Shown here one piece after another: positions 45,308 through 55,149 of a stretch of 64,000 nucleotides of DNA; within the stretch, counting starts at the first letter, position 1; the number at the start of each line of letters is the position of its first letter. This DNA comes from an uncultured Bacteroides sp. (GTDB lineage: Bacteria; Bacteroidota; Bacteroidia; Bacteroidales; Bacteroidaceae), in contig CABMPP010000005.1 of the NCBI GenBank assembly GCA_902388495.1, positions 124,001 to 188,000 of the forward strand, read 5' to 3'. A program made the translations under genes and the position numbers. The notes below the pieces were generated by a model that saw nothing but the letters and a program-made list of their open reading frames with translations, made no database searches and had not been told where the DNA came from.

Positions 45308-45859
45308 ATGAATATATATCTTGAAGCATTCTCTATCTTCTTTAAGATCGGAGCTTTCACCATCGGCGGTGGTTATGCCATGGTACCGCTGATAGAGAAT
45401 GAAATCGTTACCAAGCGCAACTGGATAGCTAAAGAAGACTTTATAGACTTGCTTGCCATATCTCAATCTGCTCCGGGCATCCTTGCCGTCAATATATCCA
45501 TCTTCATAGGATACAGGTTGCGCGGAATACGCGGAAGCATTACTGCCGCATTAGGCACCATACTTCCTTCATTCCTCATCATCCTTGCCATCGCACTGTT
45601 CTTTCACAACTTCAAGGACAATGCTATCGTAGAACGTATATTCAAAGGCATCCGCCCGGCAGTGGTTGCCCTGATTGCCGCTCCTACATTCAGTATGGCT
45701 AAATCGGCTAAGATAAACCTGCATAATATATGGATACCGGTTGTTTCAGCCCTGCTCATCTGGCTGCTGGGATTCTCTCCTATCTGGATTATTATCGCAG
45801 CGGGCGTAGGAGGCTATATATATGGAAGGATCAAGAGACCGGGACAAACTAATCATTAA
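45308..45859 (+). CDS. Chromate transporter family protein, first half-size subunit
   Basis: A 183-residue membrane protein of the short CHR type: FFKIGAFTIGGGYAMVPLIENEIV followed by FIDLLAISQSAPGILAVNISIFIGYRLRG are the conserved N-terminal signatures, with about five or six helices. Short CHR proteins work as pairs with opposite topology, and a second gene follows after 23 bases. Despite the family name, the natural substrate in gut anaerobes is uncertain. Confidence 0.9.
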   Translation: MNIYLEAFSIFFKIGAFTIGGGYAMVPLIENEIVTKRNWIAKEDFIDLLAISQSAPGILAVNISIFIGYRLRGIRGSITAALGTILPSFLIILAIALFFHNFKDNAIVERIFKGIRPAVVALIAAPTFSMAKSAKINLHNIWIPVVSALLIWLLGFSPIWIIIAAGVGGYIYGRIKRPGQTNH

Positions 45860-45880
45860 TCACTAACCGTTAATCACTAA
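45856..45880. repeat. TTAATCACTAA direct repeat in the chromate transporter spacer
   Basis: TTAATCACTAA at 45856-45866 (overlapping the stop codon) and 45870-45880, a 14-base step. It fills the gap between the paired genes. Confidence 0.55.
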
Positions 45881-45882
45881 GC

Positions 45883-46431
45883 ATGCTTTATTTACAGTTA
45901 TTCTATACATTCTTCAAGATCGGCCTTTTCGGCTTTGGCGGCGGATATGCCATGCTGTCCATGATACAAGGTGAAGTGGTCACCCGCTACGGCTGGCTCA
46001 CTCCACAAGAATTCACTGATATCGTAGCCATCAGCCAGATGACTCCCGGACCAATAGGAATCAATTCGGCAACCTATGTGGGCTTCACTGCCACAGGCAG
46101 CGTCTGGGGATCTGTAGTGGCCACCTTTGCCGTAGTACTCCCCTCCTTCATCCTGATGCTGACCATCAGCAAGTTCTTTTTAAAATATCAGAAACACCCT
46201 TCTGTGGAAGCCGTATTCAGCGGACTCCGCCCGGCGGTGGTAGGACTGCTGGCTTCCGCAGCGCTGGTGTTGATGAATTCGGAGAACTTCAGTTCTCCGA
46301 AAGAAGATATGTATTCCTTCGTCATCAGCTGTATCATCTTTCTTGTAGCATTTGTGGGTACAAAGAAGTACAAACTGAATCCGATAGGAATGATTATAGC
46401 ATGTGGTATTGCCGGACTGATACTTTATTAA
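45883..46431 (+). CDS. Chromate transporter family protein, second half-size subunit
   Basis: A 182-residue paralogue of the preceding gene: FFKIGLFGFGGGYAMLSMIQGEVV and FTDIVAISQMTPGPIGINSATYVGF are aligned with the first-half signatures. Together the two would make one functional transporter. The stop lies 3 bases from the stop of the convergent GHL10 gene, with no room for a terminator between them. Confidence 0.9.
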   Translation: MLYLQLFYTFFKIGLFGFGGGYAMLSMIQGEVVTRYGWLTPQEFTDIVAISQMTPGPIGINSATYVGFTATGSVWGSVVATFAVVLPSFILMLTISKFFLKYQKHPSVEAVFSGLRPAVVGLLASAALVLMNSENFSSPKEDMYSFVISCIIFLVAFVGTKKYKLNPIGMIIACGIAGLILY

Positions 46432-46434
46432 TTA

Positions 46435-47946
46435 TCAAAGTTTCACTTTTTTCCCTACTGATTTGGATTCGTTGTGCAGGCGGTCGAGCGCTGTCACCAC
46501 ATAACGGTATTTCGTTTTTCCGTTCTCATAAGGCAGCTTGTAGAAATTATCGCGCGTAATGGCTACAATGTGCGAAGGATCATCAATATTCACTTTTTCC
46601 TTTGCACCAAAGCGATAAACCACATATTGCACGGCGCGATCCATCTCTTCTTCATACTTCGGAGCTGTCCAAAAGAGGATATATCCGTCTGCTGTCCACA
46701 CCGGTTTCACTTTGCGCACCTTGTCCGGTGCCTCGTTGTCCATAAAGTCGAACACAGGGGGCAGAGCAGGGTATTTATGATATTCGGCAATCAAGGCATC
46801 GCGATATTTACCCGCATTCTCTACAACCGCACTTGCCGGCCACTGGCAACTACCGCCAATAGTCTGATAAGCCCGTTGCAAGGCCATCTTACGCGGAAGC
46901 TGGTTGAAAGAAGGATTCTGCGGATCTGCATTCTGTACCGTATTCATTACGGACTGGCCGATAAACAAAGGACGGTTCTCCGTATTCTTTGCCCACCACT
47001 TCACCAACGTTTCATAATCGGCCACCGGATGCCCTATCTGCCAATAAATCTGCGGAATATTATAATCAATCCAACCTTCGCGCGCCCACAGCAGAACGTC
47101 GGCGTAGAGGTCATCATAGTTCTGCAACCCTTTGGTCTTGCTGCCAAGCGGATCGCTACTTTCGTTACGATAAATGCCGAACGGAGAAACACCGAACTTT
47201 ACCCAAGGCTTTATCTCGCGTACCGTCTCGTGTATCTTCTTGATCAGAACGTTGACATTGCTCCGTCGCCAATCTGCCTTATTGCTGAAACCTCCGCCAT
47301 AACGGGCAAAACTGGCATCGTCAGGGAAATCGACTCCCTTTATGGGATAAGGATAAAAATAGTCATCCATGTGGATTGCATCCACGTCATAACGGGAGAC
47401 GATATCACTTATCACCATGCAGATGTGCCGGCGGCTTTCGGGCAATGCCGGGTCGAAGAACAACTGGTCACCATAAGTAACGAACCATTCCGGATGAATA
47501 TTGTATACATGATTAGGTGCCAGTTCACTCTTCAGAGTTGTCTTGGTGCGATACGGATTGATCCACGCATGGAACTCCATACCACGCTTGTGGCACTCCT
47601 CAATCATAAACTCCATAGGGTCCCAGTACGGATCGGGAGCCTTGCCCTGAACTCCGGTAAGGAAGCGGCTCCACGGCTCCAGGCGGGAAGCGTACAGTGC
47701 ATCGGCCTCAGGACGTACCTGGAAGATGATGGCATTGATTCCTGCCCCTTGCAAAGAATTCAACTGGCCTATCAGATTTTCTTTCAACTTCTCAGTCGGC
47801 ACTCCGCGGAATTGTCCGTTAACCGACTGTATCCACGCTGCACGGAATTCACGTTTGGGATGTACAGCACCCGCCTGTACCTGCGCAAACATTCCTCCTG
47901 CCAACAGCAGCAAGAGGAACGTACATAAAAGGGATTTTACTCTCAT
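46435..47946 (-). CDS. GHL10-type secreted glycosidase-like protein (family 10-like, YddW group)
   Basis: A 503-residue exported protein (signal LLAGGMFAQ). The GHL10/DUF187 barrel covers about 30-330: KREFRAAWIQSVNGQFRG, INAIIFQVRPEADALY, GMEFHAWINPYRT, VDAIHMDDYFYPYP and WVKFGVSPFGIYRN, with acidic residues in DDYFYP likely catalytic. A C-terminal fibronectin-like domain (VWTADGYILFWTAP) follows. Family members are thought to act on glycans of the cell envelope or environment; the substrate is unproven. It lies 37 bases after the sensor kinase gene, in the same direction. A second member is at 55150-56610. Confidence 0.88.
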   Translation of the reverse strand: MRVKSLLCTFLLLLLAGGMFAQVQAGAVHPKREFRAAWIQSVNGQFRGVPTEKLKENLIGQLNSLQGAGINAIIFQVRPEADALYASRLEPWSRFLTGVQGKAPDPYWDPMEFMIEECHKRGMEFHAWINPYRTKTTLKSELAPNHVYNIHPEWFVTYGDQLFFDPALPESRRHICMVISDIVSRYDVDAIHMDDYFYPYPIKGVDFPDDASFARYGGGFSNKADWRRSNVNVLIKKIHETVREIKPWVKFGVSPFGIYRNESSDPLGSKTKGLQNYDDLYADVLLWAREGWIDYNIPQIYWQIGHPVADYETLVKWWAKNTENRPLFIGQSVMNTVQNADPQNPSFNQLPRKMALQRAYQTIGGSCQWPASAVVENAGKYRDALIAEYHKYPALPPVFDFMDNEAPDKVRKVKPVWTADGYILFWTAPKYEEEMDRAVQYVVYRFGAKEKVNIDDPSHIVAITRDNFYKLPYENGKTKYRYVVTALDRLHNESKSVGKKVKL

Positions 47947-47983
47947 TTTTCTAGTTATAGCTTTTATTCTAAGTTATTTATAA

Positions 47984-49852
47984 TCAACTTTTATCTTTCA
48001 TCGGCCACTCCACAACAAAACGGCAACCTTCCTTCCAAGTATCGTCCAGATAAATCCGGCCTCCTACCATTTCCATTATCTCACGGGCTATAGCAAGTCC
48101 CAGACCGGAGCCTTTGGTAAATGTATCTACTTTATAGAAACGCTCGAAGATACGTTCTGTCTCGTCGGGTTTAATACCGATGCCGGTATCTTCTATCAAG
48201 AAACGCAATATGCGCCGGGGCTTGTCCTCTGCATAGGAAATATGAATATATCCTTTTTCGGTAAATTTCACCGCATTATCCAGCAAAGCCACTAACACAA
48301 TCTTCAGCCACGAGTGGACAGCGTAGAAAGTAGAGACTCCCGGAGACGGCAGGCATTTCAGTTCGACTCCCGGCTTCAATTCCGGACGAAGGGCTTCGAT
48401 GCACTCATCACAGCATGCATCTACTTTCACTTCCTCACGCGGCATGTCCGCCGTCTGCGAGTCCATGTCCGCAATGTTAAGGATGTTTTCCATCAGTCCC
48501 AGCAGATAGGCATTGTTACTTTCTACCTGAGAAGCATATTCACGCTTTTCCGTTTCATCCAGCTTCTCTGTTGCCAGCAAACCGGAAAATCCGACAATAG
48601 AATTCAACGGAGTGCGGATTTCGTGAGTAATATGCTGGATGAAAGAGTTCTTGACCTCACTCATTTTCTGCACAGCCTTACGTGCTGTCTCCAACTTGCG
48701 GTTTATGGAGAGGGTATGGACATACAGATATGTAATGACCAGCAAAAGCAACAGAAATATTCCGCCGGCAATCAAGGCAATTATCAATCTTTCACTGCTC
48801 AATTTCGCGCTCAGTTCAAGCTTCTCCATCTTCAGTCTGTCCACTTCGAACTGGGCGGTGTATTTACTCAGTTTATCATCCATCTCAGCCGTACGGATGG
48901 AATCGTCCACCGTAATGTATGTTCTATAGTTTCCACAAGCTGCATGATAATCACCTAACTCTTCTTGCAACTGGGCTTTCTCATAATAATTATAAGGATA
49001 ACACATGCCCAATGCATTCTGATAATTCATCAAAGAATCCATATAGGCTATATTGCCCCGCACATCACCCAGGATGCGGCAACACATTATCTTATAGGCA
49101 AACCAAGCTTCAGGCGTCGAACTGCCCGGATTCTGCCGATAAAAATTGTCTGTACTTACGATATAAGATTCGGCAGCCTTTTTCCCCTTATTTGCCAGCA
49201 GGCTGATTACGCGGAATTCGCAAAAGCGCAGATGCAGGGAAGGTTCCACCGGCACTTTCTTCTTTATCATCCTACCTTCCAGCAGTTCCAATTTATTCAA
49301 ATATTCCTCAACCTCGGTATATTCACTGCGCGAGAGATAAGTTTGGACTATATTGAGCTGCACAACATAGGCATCACGGTAGTAATTACCCTCTTCAAAC
49401 AGCTTCAAGGCATTATTATAATATTCAATGCACAGCTTTACATTATTGCCGAACACACGGTGATTATATCCGATACACATTTCGCCGCATGCCAGGCCAT
49501 ACTTGCTTTTCGCCTTTTCGGCATCCTCGTGCAACTTGGCTGTTTCGGCCATAGACTCTTCCTGCATACCCTTTTCAGTCATACGCTGAATGTATTGCCG
49601 CCACCTCATATAGCGCGTATCAGGTTGGTTGTGACGGGAACACCAGTCCATATACTCGTAAGTATATTTTTTCAGACTGTCTATCTCCCCGAGTTGATAA
49701 TAGTGCGAGTTCAGGCTGTCGTAAACCTGTTCTATCTGTGCACTGTCAGCCAAAGCTTCCATTCCTTTATGAAGGTCAGCAGCGTGCATGGATAAAGGAC
49801 ACATACCTAATACCAGCACAGCAAGATACCATTTTGCATAACGCATCATCAT
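47984..49852 (-). CDS. TPR-containing sensor histidine kinase (no receiver domain)
   Basis: A 622-residue protein: signal or membrane start (WYLAVLVLGMCPLSMHAAD), a helical TPR-like periplasmic region (about 30-340), a membrane helix (IIALIAGGIFLLLLLVITYL), a short coiled coil, HisKA with His in FIQHITHEIRTPLNSIVGFS, and HATPase (LLDNAVKFTEKGYIH; DTGIGIKPDETERIFERFY; GSGLGLAIAREI). It phosphorylates an unknown response regulator, as none is adjacent. The GHL10 gene follows after 37 bases, so the kinase may report on envelope glycan status; that is inference. Three ATGs at the start leave the exact first residue open. Confidence 0.9.
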   Translation of the reverse strand: MMMRYAKWYLAVLVLGMCPLSMHAADLHKGMEALADSAQIEQVYDSLNSHYYQLGEIDSLKKYTYEYMDWCSRHNQPDTRYMRWRQYIQRMTEKGMQEESMAETAKLHEDAEKAKSKYGLACGEMCIGYNHRVFGNNVKLCIEYYNNALKLFEEGNYYRDAYVVQLNIVQTYLSRSEYTEVEEYLNKLELLEGRMIKKKVPVEPSLHLRFCEFRVISLLANKGKKAAESYIVSTDNFYRQNPGSSTPEAWFAYKIMCCRILGDVRGNIAYMDSLMNYQNALGMCYPYNYYEKAQLQEELGDYHAACGNYRTYITVDDSIRTAEMDDKLSKYTAQFEVDRLKMEKLELSAKLSSERLIIALIAGGIFLLLLLVITYLYVHTLSINRKLETARKAVQKMSEVKNSFIQHITHEIRTPLNSIVGFSGLLATEKLDETEKREYASQVESNNAYLLGLMENILNIADMDSQTADMPREEVKVDACCDECIEALRPELKPGVELKCLPSPGVSTFYAVHSWLKIVLVALLDNAVKFTEKGYIHISYAEDKPRRILRFLIEDTGIGIKPDETERIFERFYKVDTFTKGSGLGLAIAREIMEMVGGRIYLDDTWKEGCRFVVEWPMKDKS

Positions 49853-50006
49853 GTTAGGATAATTGATTAAGAGTTGGAGGCGAATTTAATGCTTTTATTT
49901 AAAGTAAATTAGCCGTCGTCAGAAAGTATAACAAATCTTAACCAAGCCCGGTGGGCGCAACAGTGGTTTTCCCTCCACTTAATTTCCAATTCCGGCTACT
50001 AAACAT

Positions 50007-50014
50007 TATCTTTG
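50007..50014 (+). promoter_or_regulatory. -7 box of uvrA
   Basis: TATCTTTG lies 31 bases before the ATG at 50046. No SOS-like operator was recognised in the spacer. Confidence 0.5.
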
Positions 50015-50045
50015 CAGACTGTAAATCGCTTAAGTGACCTTGATT

Positions 50046-52823
50046 ATGACAGAAAGTACATCAATTCTCATAAAAGGAGCCCGTGTCAATAACCTGAAGA
50101 ACATTGACGTAGAGATTCCCCGTAATAAATTAGTCGTCATCACCGGGCTTTCCGGTTCCGGTAAATCTTCCCTTGCATTCGATACCCTCTATGCCGAAGG
50201 CCAGCGCCGCTATGTGGAAAGCCTCAGCAGCTACGCCCGCCAATTCCTGGGACGTATGAGCAAACCCGAATGCGACTTCATCAAAGGCATCCCGCCTGCC
50301 ATCGCCATCGAGCAGAAAGTCAGCAGCCGCAACCCCAGATCTACCGTAGGCACTTCGACCGAGATATACGAGTACCTGCGACTGCTCTACGCCCGTGTCG
50401 GCAGGACATTCAGCCCCGTAAGCGGCCAGGAAGTAAAGAAGCATTCCACGGAAGACATTGTGAACTGCATGCTGGAACATCCCGAGGGTACAAGATACAC
50501 CGTGCTCGCTCCGGTACTGCTGCGCGAAGACCGCACCCTGCAGCAACAACTGGAGATAGACATGAAGCAAGGCTTCAACCGCCTGGAAGTGAACGGTGAG
50601 ATGATGCGCATCGACGAATACAAGCCGAAGGCCAAAGATACCGTCTTCTTGCTGATAGACCGTATGGCGGTGTCTTCCGAGAAAGATTCCATCAGCCGCC
50701 TGGTCGATTCGGCGGAAACGGCCATGTACGAAGGTGACGGCGCCTGCCTGCTGCGCTTCTACCAATCCGACGGCACCACAAGCCTGTATCGCTTCAGCAC
50801 CAAATTCGAAGCCGACGGCATCACCTTCGAGGAGCCGAGCGACCAGATGTTCTCTTTCAACTCCCCTATCGGCGCCTGTCCCGAATGCGAAGGCTTCGGA
50901 AGGGTGATCGGCATTGACGAACACCTGGTGATCCCCAATCGCTCCTTGTCCGTGTACGACGGTGCCGTAGTGTGCTGGCGAGGCGAGAAGATGGGCGAAT
51001 GGAGAGATATGGTGATACGCGGAGCCGAGAAAGCCGGCTTCCCCATCTTCACCCCCTACTACGAACTGACGGACGAACAGCGCCGGATGCTTTGGGAAGG
51101 CACTCCTTACTTCGAAGGAATCAATGCTTTTTTCAAGATGGTGCAGGAGAATCAATACAAAATACAATACCGCGTGATGCTGGCACGCTACCGCGGCAAG
51201 ACGCTCTGTCCTCGATGCCACGGCACCCGTCTGAAACCGGAGGCAAGCTACGTACGCGTAGGCGGGCACAATATCTCCGAGCTGGTGGACCTGCCGATTA
51301 CGGAACTGAAACTCTTCTTCGATAACCTGCAACTGGAGAAGCACGACATCGACATTGCGCGCCGCATCCTGACGGAAATAAACAGCCGCATCCAGTTCCT
51401 GCTGGACGTGGGTCTGGGGTATCTCACCCTGAACCGACTGAGCAATTCGCTCTCCGGCGGTGAAAGCCAGCGTATCAACCTTGCCACATCGCTGGGCAGC
51501 AGCCTGGTGGGTAGTCTATACATCCTGGACGAACCCAGTATCGGTCTGCACAGCCGCGACACGGACAAGCTGATACATGTGCTCCGGCAACTGCAAAATC
51601 TGGGTAACACAGTAGTCGTTGTAGAGCACGACGAAGAAATTATCCGCGCCGCCGATTATATCATCGACATCGGCCCCAAAGCCGGACGCCTGGGTGGAGA
51701 AGTGGTTTACCAGGGAGACATGAACGACTTGCAAAAGAATAGCAACAGCTACACCGTACGCTATCTGCTCGGCGAAGAAATCATCCCCATACCGGAACAC
51801 CGCCGCCCGTGGAACAACTATATAGAAATCAGAGGCGCCCGCGAAAACAATCTGAAAGGCGTGGACGCACGCTTCCCCCTGAACGTGATGACCGTAGTAA
51901 CCGGTGTCAGCGGCTCGGGCAAGAGTACGCTGGTACGCGATATCTTCTACCGCGCCCTGAAGCGCGAGTTGGACGAATGCAGCGAACGCCCGGGCGAATT
52001 TGTCTCCATCGGGGGCGACTTGCAAAACCTGCGCAACGTGGAGTTCGTAGACCAGAACCCCATCGGAAAGTCTTCGCGAAGCAACCCCGTGACCTACATC
52101 AAAGCCTACGACGAAATACGCAAGCTCTGGGCGGAACAGCCGCTTGCCAAACAAATGGGTTACAGTGCCGGATATTTCAGTTTCAACAGCGAAGGAGGCC
52201 GTTGCGAGGAGTGCAAAGGCGACGGTACCATCACCGTAGAGATGCAGTTCATGGCAGACCTTGTACTGGAATGCGAATCGTGCCACGGCAAACGTTTCAA
52301 AGCCGATACGCTGGAAGTGAAGTTCCACGACATGAACATTTATGATGTACTGGAAATGACCGTGAACCAGGCTGTTGAGTTCTTTACGGAACACGGACAA
52401 AAGAAGATTGTGAAGAAACTGGCTCCCCTACAAGATGTAGGTCTGGGATATATCAAACTGGGACAGTCCTCCTCCACTCTCTCCGGCGGTGAGAACCAGC
52501 GTGTGAAACTGGCTTACTACCTCAGTCAGGAGAAGGCCGACCCTACGCTGTTCATCTTCGACGAGCCTACCACCGGACTGCACTTCCACGACATCAGGAA
52601 GCTACTCGAAGCATTCGATGCCCTGATACGCCGCGGACACTCCATCGTCATCATCGAACACAATCTGGACGTAGTGAAGTGTGCCGATTATGTGATAGAC
52701 CTCGGTCCCGAAGGCGGTGATAAGGGTGGCAATATCGTGGCGGCAGGAACGCCGGAAGAGGTGGCGCAGTGTGCGGAAAGTTATACAGGACAGTTCCTGC
52801 GGGAGAAACTGGAAGTAAAATAA
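50046..52823 (+). CDS. uvrA: Excinuclease ABC subunit A
   Basis: The start is taken at ATG 50046 ([20 protein letters not shown]); a GTG four codons earlier is less likely. The 925-residue protein has two ABC modules: first Walker [21 protein letters not shown], signature [17 protein letters not shown]; second Walker [20 protein letters not shown], signature [17 protein letters not shown] and Walker [17 protein letters not shown]. Cys clusters for zinc are visible ([28 protein letters not shown]...CESCHGKRF). It recognises DNA damage with UvrB in nucleotide-excision repair. Length is usual for the family. Confidence 0.95.
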   Translation: MTESTSILIKGARVNNLKNIDVEIPRNKLVVITGLSGSGKSSLAFDTLYAEGQRRYVESLSSYARQFLGRMSKPECDFIKGIPPAIAIEQKVSSRNPRSTVGTSTEIYEYLRLLYARVGRTFSPVSGQEVKKHSTEDIVNCMLEHPEGTRYTVLAPVLLREDRTLQQQLEIDMKQGFNRLEVNGEMMRIDEYKPKAKDTVFLLIDRMAVSSEKDSISRLVDSAETAMYEGDGACLLRFYQSDGTTSLYRFSTKFEADGITFEEPSDQMFSFNSPIGACPECEGFGRVIGIDEHLVIPNRSLSVYDGAVVCWRGEKMGEWRDMVIRGAEKAGFPIFTPYYELTDEQRRMLWEGTPYFEGINAFFKMVQENQYKIQYRVMLARYRGKTLCPRCHGTRLKPEASYVRVGGHNISELVDLPITELKLFFDNLQLEKHDIDIARRILTEINSRIQFLLDVGLGYLTLNRLSNSLSGGESQRINLATSLGSSLVGSLYILDEPSIGLHSRDTDKLIHVLRQLQNLGNTVVVVEHDEEIIRAADYIIDIGPKAGRLGGEVVYQGDMNDLQKNSNSYTVRYLLGEEIIPIPEHRRPWNNYIEIRGARENNLKGVDARFPLNVMTVVTGVSGSGKSTLVRDIFYRALKRELDECSERPGEFVSIGGDLQNLRNVEFVDQNPIGKSSRSNPVTYIKAYDEIRKLWAEQPLAKQMGYSAGYFSFNSEGGRCEECKGDGTITVEMQFMADLVLECESCHGKRFKADTLEVKFHDMNIYDVLEMTVNQAVEFFTEHGQKKIVKKLAPLQDVGLGYIKLGQSSSTLSGGENQRVKLAYYLSQEKADPTLFIFDEPTTGLHFHDIRKLLEAFDALIRRGHSIVIIEHNLDVVKCADYVIDLGPEGGDKGGNIVAAGTPEEVAQCAESYTGQFLREKLEVK

Positions 52824-52828
52824 AAGAC

Positions 52829-52861
52829 ACAGACCATGCGGACGCTGCCTGCATGGTCTGT
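52829..52861. terminator. Bidirectional terminator between uvrA and the outer-membrane protein gene
   Basis: ACAGACCATGC (52829-52839) pairs perfectly with 52851-52861. It lies between converging genes; the A/T runs beside it are short. Confidence 0.65.
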
Positions 52862-52874
52862 ATATCAATTATAT

Positions 52875-53360
52875 TTAGAAATAAAATCCGAAACCTACCT
52901 TCAGCCCGAATTTAGAACGATCGTTGTTCACATTCCAAAAAGCGGCAGGTTCAATGGTCACCGTACGGGTAAGGAAGAAAGCATAGCCGGCTTCCAGACC
53001 GAAAGAGAATTTGGTGCTGTCATCGTGTCCCCAGTCCCAACGGTCCAGATTGACATCAGCTCCCAGGTACACACCGACTTTATCAAAATAATAACGACCG
53101 CCTACACCCACTGAATAGAGGTCTGTATCAGAGCCACCCTCGTTCCAGGAAGCACCGGCATGCACCAGCAAGGCAACGTTGTCTATCAAGAAAGCACCGC
53201 CTTTGGCTTCAAAGCCGAAGCTGGTTTTATCCGTTCCCGTGTCATGCGATAGTTCCAGACCGGTGATAGACGGATTCACAATCCATTTTCCTTTTTCAAA
53301 CTGAGCCTGAGCTGCCACTGTGACAACAAGCAGGCAAACGAGTAATGCAAGTTTCTTCAT
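52875..53360 (-). CDS. Small outer-membrane beta-barrel protein
   Basis: The start is placed at 53360 (MKKLALLVCLLVVTVAAQAQ), a clear signal peptide; the frame upstream is open but overlaps the neighbouring gene. The mature protein of about 141 residues alternates hydrophobic and polar residues in strands (TSFGFEAKGGAFLIDNVALL; VGVGGRYYFDKVGVYLGADV; FGLEAGYAFFLTRTVTIEPA), ending FGLKVGFGFYF with a terminal Phe. This fits an eight-stranded OmpW/OmpX-like porin-family barrel. It is last in the cstA operon. Specific role unknown. Confidence 0.8.
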   Translation of the reverse strand: MKKLALLVCLLVVTVAAQAQFEKGKWIVNPSITGLELSHDTGTDKTSFGFEAKGGAFLIDNVALLVHAGASWNEGGSDTDLYSVGVGGRYYFDKVGVYLGADVNLDRWDWGHDDSTKFSFGLEAGYAFFLTRTVTIEPAAFWNVNNDRSKFGLKVGFGFYF

Positions 53361-53385
53361 CTTGTTTTGGTTTTTGAGTGAATTA

Positions 53386-53610
53386 TCAATGTAGTCTACT
53401 GTCTTCTTCGCGACGCTTCTGCTGCAGCTGCTCCTTTTTGCGGAGTACCAGCCACAACACCAGCACAATGACATACGAAACAGTCACAGTGACATACTTT
53501 TCCGTATTACTGATTTCTGTATTACGAGGCAGGAAGTATGCCGCGGTTGCAGAAACATAAATAAGCAGGGCTATCGTAAGCCCGGTAGATTTCTTAATTT
53601 TCTTCTTCAT
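53386..53610 (-). CDS. Small two-helix membrane protein in the cstA operon
   Basis: The start at 53610 (MKKKIKKSTGL) overlaps the cstA stop by one base (TAATG). The 74-residue protein has two membrane segments (LTIALLIYVSATAAYFL and VTVTVSYVIVLVLWLVL) and a strongly charged tail (RKKEQLQQKRREEDSR). It could be an accessory subunit of the transporter. No family is recognised with confidence. Confidence 0.7.
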   Translation of the reverse strand: MKKKIKKSTGLTIALLIYVSATAAYFLPRNTEISNTEKYVTVTVSYVIVLVLWLVLRKKEQLQQKRREEDSRLH

Positions 53611-55040
53611 TACCAAAGTTTTTTAGTTGTCTTGAAGTACCAGATATTGAACCAAAAGGCAGCTATTACCGCAGCCAGTATGGCGATAGTCAGCGCATAA
53701 CGCGCACCAAATCCCAACCCCTCGGGCGCAATACAAATATAAGTAGTACATACAGCCGTCATGAACAGTGCGGGGAAATAAGTGATATAGAAAATGTGCC
53801 CCTTCTTTTCGCGCACCAGATAAACCGTGATTGCCCACAGCGTAAAGACCGCCAGCGTCTGATTGGCCCAGGCGAAATAGCGCCAGATCATGTCAAAGCC
53901 ATCCTTATCGCGCAAACTGTACAGCAGCAAGCCGATAGCCACCAGGAACATCGGTATGCAGATGTATAAACGACGACGCATGGATTTTTGTTCCATGCCC
54001 AGGAAATCGGCTACAATCAGGCGGGCCGAACGGAAAGCCGTGTCGCCGCTGGTGATAGGAGCAGCAATCACACCAAGGATGGCAAGCACACCGCCTACGG
54101 TGCCCAGCCAGTTCTTCGTAATGGCATCCACCACCACAGCGGCATTGTTCTCCTCCATCCCGTTCTCATGGAAGAAATAGGTAGCGGCAGCCGCCCAAAT
54201 CAGCGCTACAATGCCTTCGGTTATCATTGCTCCGTAGAAGACGGGACGTCCATGCCGCTCGCTCGTCATGCAACGTGCCATCAACGGGCTTTGCGTAGCA
54301 TGGAAACCACTGATAGCGCCGCAGGCTATGCTGACAAACATAATCGGAAAGATGGGCAGCGCCGCTGCATTGGGATGCGTATTGTGCAGACCGTCCCAAA
54401 ACTCAGGCAACACCGGATGATGAACATAAAGCATCACCAGAATGCCGACTGCCATAAACAGCAATGCTACGGCGAAAAGCGGATATACCTTACCGATAAT
54501 CTTATCTACCGGCAGCAAAGTGGCAAGCACATAGTAAGCAAAAACCACGATAATCCAGAAAGTAGCATCCAGACTCTCGGGCGTCAGCTTGGCAAGCAGC
54601 CCGGCAGGGCCTGCCACAAAGACAGCTCCGACCAATATCATCAGAAGCACCGTAAAACCACGCATCACCTGCTTGGTTGTCATTCCCAGATAGCGCCCGA
54701 TGATTTCGGGAAGGCTTTCCCCACCGTGACGCAGGGAAAGCATACCGGCAAAATAATCGTGCACGGTACCGGCAAAGATACTGCCAAGCACAATCCACAG
54801 ATAGGATGCCGTACCGAATTTAGCGCCCATAATGGCACCGAAAATAGGCCCCAGCCCCGCAATGTTGAGGAATTGTATCATGAATATCTTCCAAGTAGGG
54901 AGGGGAATATAATCTACACCATCGGCTTTAGTGAGTGCAGGTGTCTTACGGTCGTCAGGACCGAAGACGCGTTCTACAAAACGTCCGTAGAGGAAATAAC
55001 CGGCTATCAACGCCAGCAGGCAAAGCGTAAATGTAATCAT
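53610..55040 (-). CDS. cstA: Carbon starvation protein A (CstA) family transporter
   Basis: A 476-residue protein with many membrane helices. It carries FGPDDRKTPALTKADGVDYIPLPTWKIFMIQFLNIAGLGPIFGAIMG-type hallmark segments near the N-terminus, then SLRHGGESLPEIIGRYLG and CGAISGFHATQSPLMARC. This is the shorter CstA form usual in Bacteroidota; family members import peptides or pyruvate in starvation. Translational coupling to the small downstream membrane gene suggests the two form a unit. Confidence 0.92.
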   Translation of the reverse strand: MITFTLCLLALIAGYFLYGRFVERVFGPDDRKTPALTKADGVDYIPLPTWKIFMIQFLNIAGLGPIFGAIMGAKFGTASYLWIVLGSIFAGTVHDYFAGMLSLRHGGESLPEIIGRYLGMTTKQVMRGFTVLLMILVGAVFVAGPAGLLAKLTPESLDATFWIIVVFAYYVLATLLPVDKIIGKVYPLFAVALLFMAVGILVMLYVHHPVLPEFWDGLHNTHPNAAALPIFPIMFVSIACGAISGFHATQSPLMARCMTSERHGRPVFYGAMITEGIVALIWAAAATYFFHENGMEENNAAVVVDAITKNWLGTVGGVLAILGVIAAPITSGDTAFRSARLIVADFLGMEQKSMRRRLYICIPMFLVAIGLLLYSLRDKDGFDMIWRYFAWANQTLAVFTLWAITVYLVREKKGHIFYITYFPALFMTAVCTTYICIAPEGLGFGARYALTIAILAAVIAAFWFNIWYFKTTKKLW

Positions 55041-55064
55041 GACGTGTTAATCTTTTAATGCATG

Positions 55065-55072
55065 CAAATGTA
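55065..55072 (-). promoter_or_regulatory. -7 box of the cstA operon
   Basis: TACATTTG on the minus strand, 24 bases before the start codon. The 109-base spacer to the divergent GHL10 gene also has a TATCTTCG box for the plus strand at 55116-55123. Confidence 0.5.
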
Positions 55073-55149
55073 ACAGTTTCTAAGTAAACAGCACAAATTT
55101 ATCGGGTGTTTTGATTATCTTCGCCGCAAAATAGAACAATAAATGAGAA

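Noticed and set aside
46474..47928. Long plus-strand open frame (484 codons) opposite the GHL10 gene
   Set aside because: It is the antisense shadow of a clear GHL10 gene with signal peptide and conserved motifs; the antisense product has no recognisable domain.
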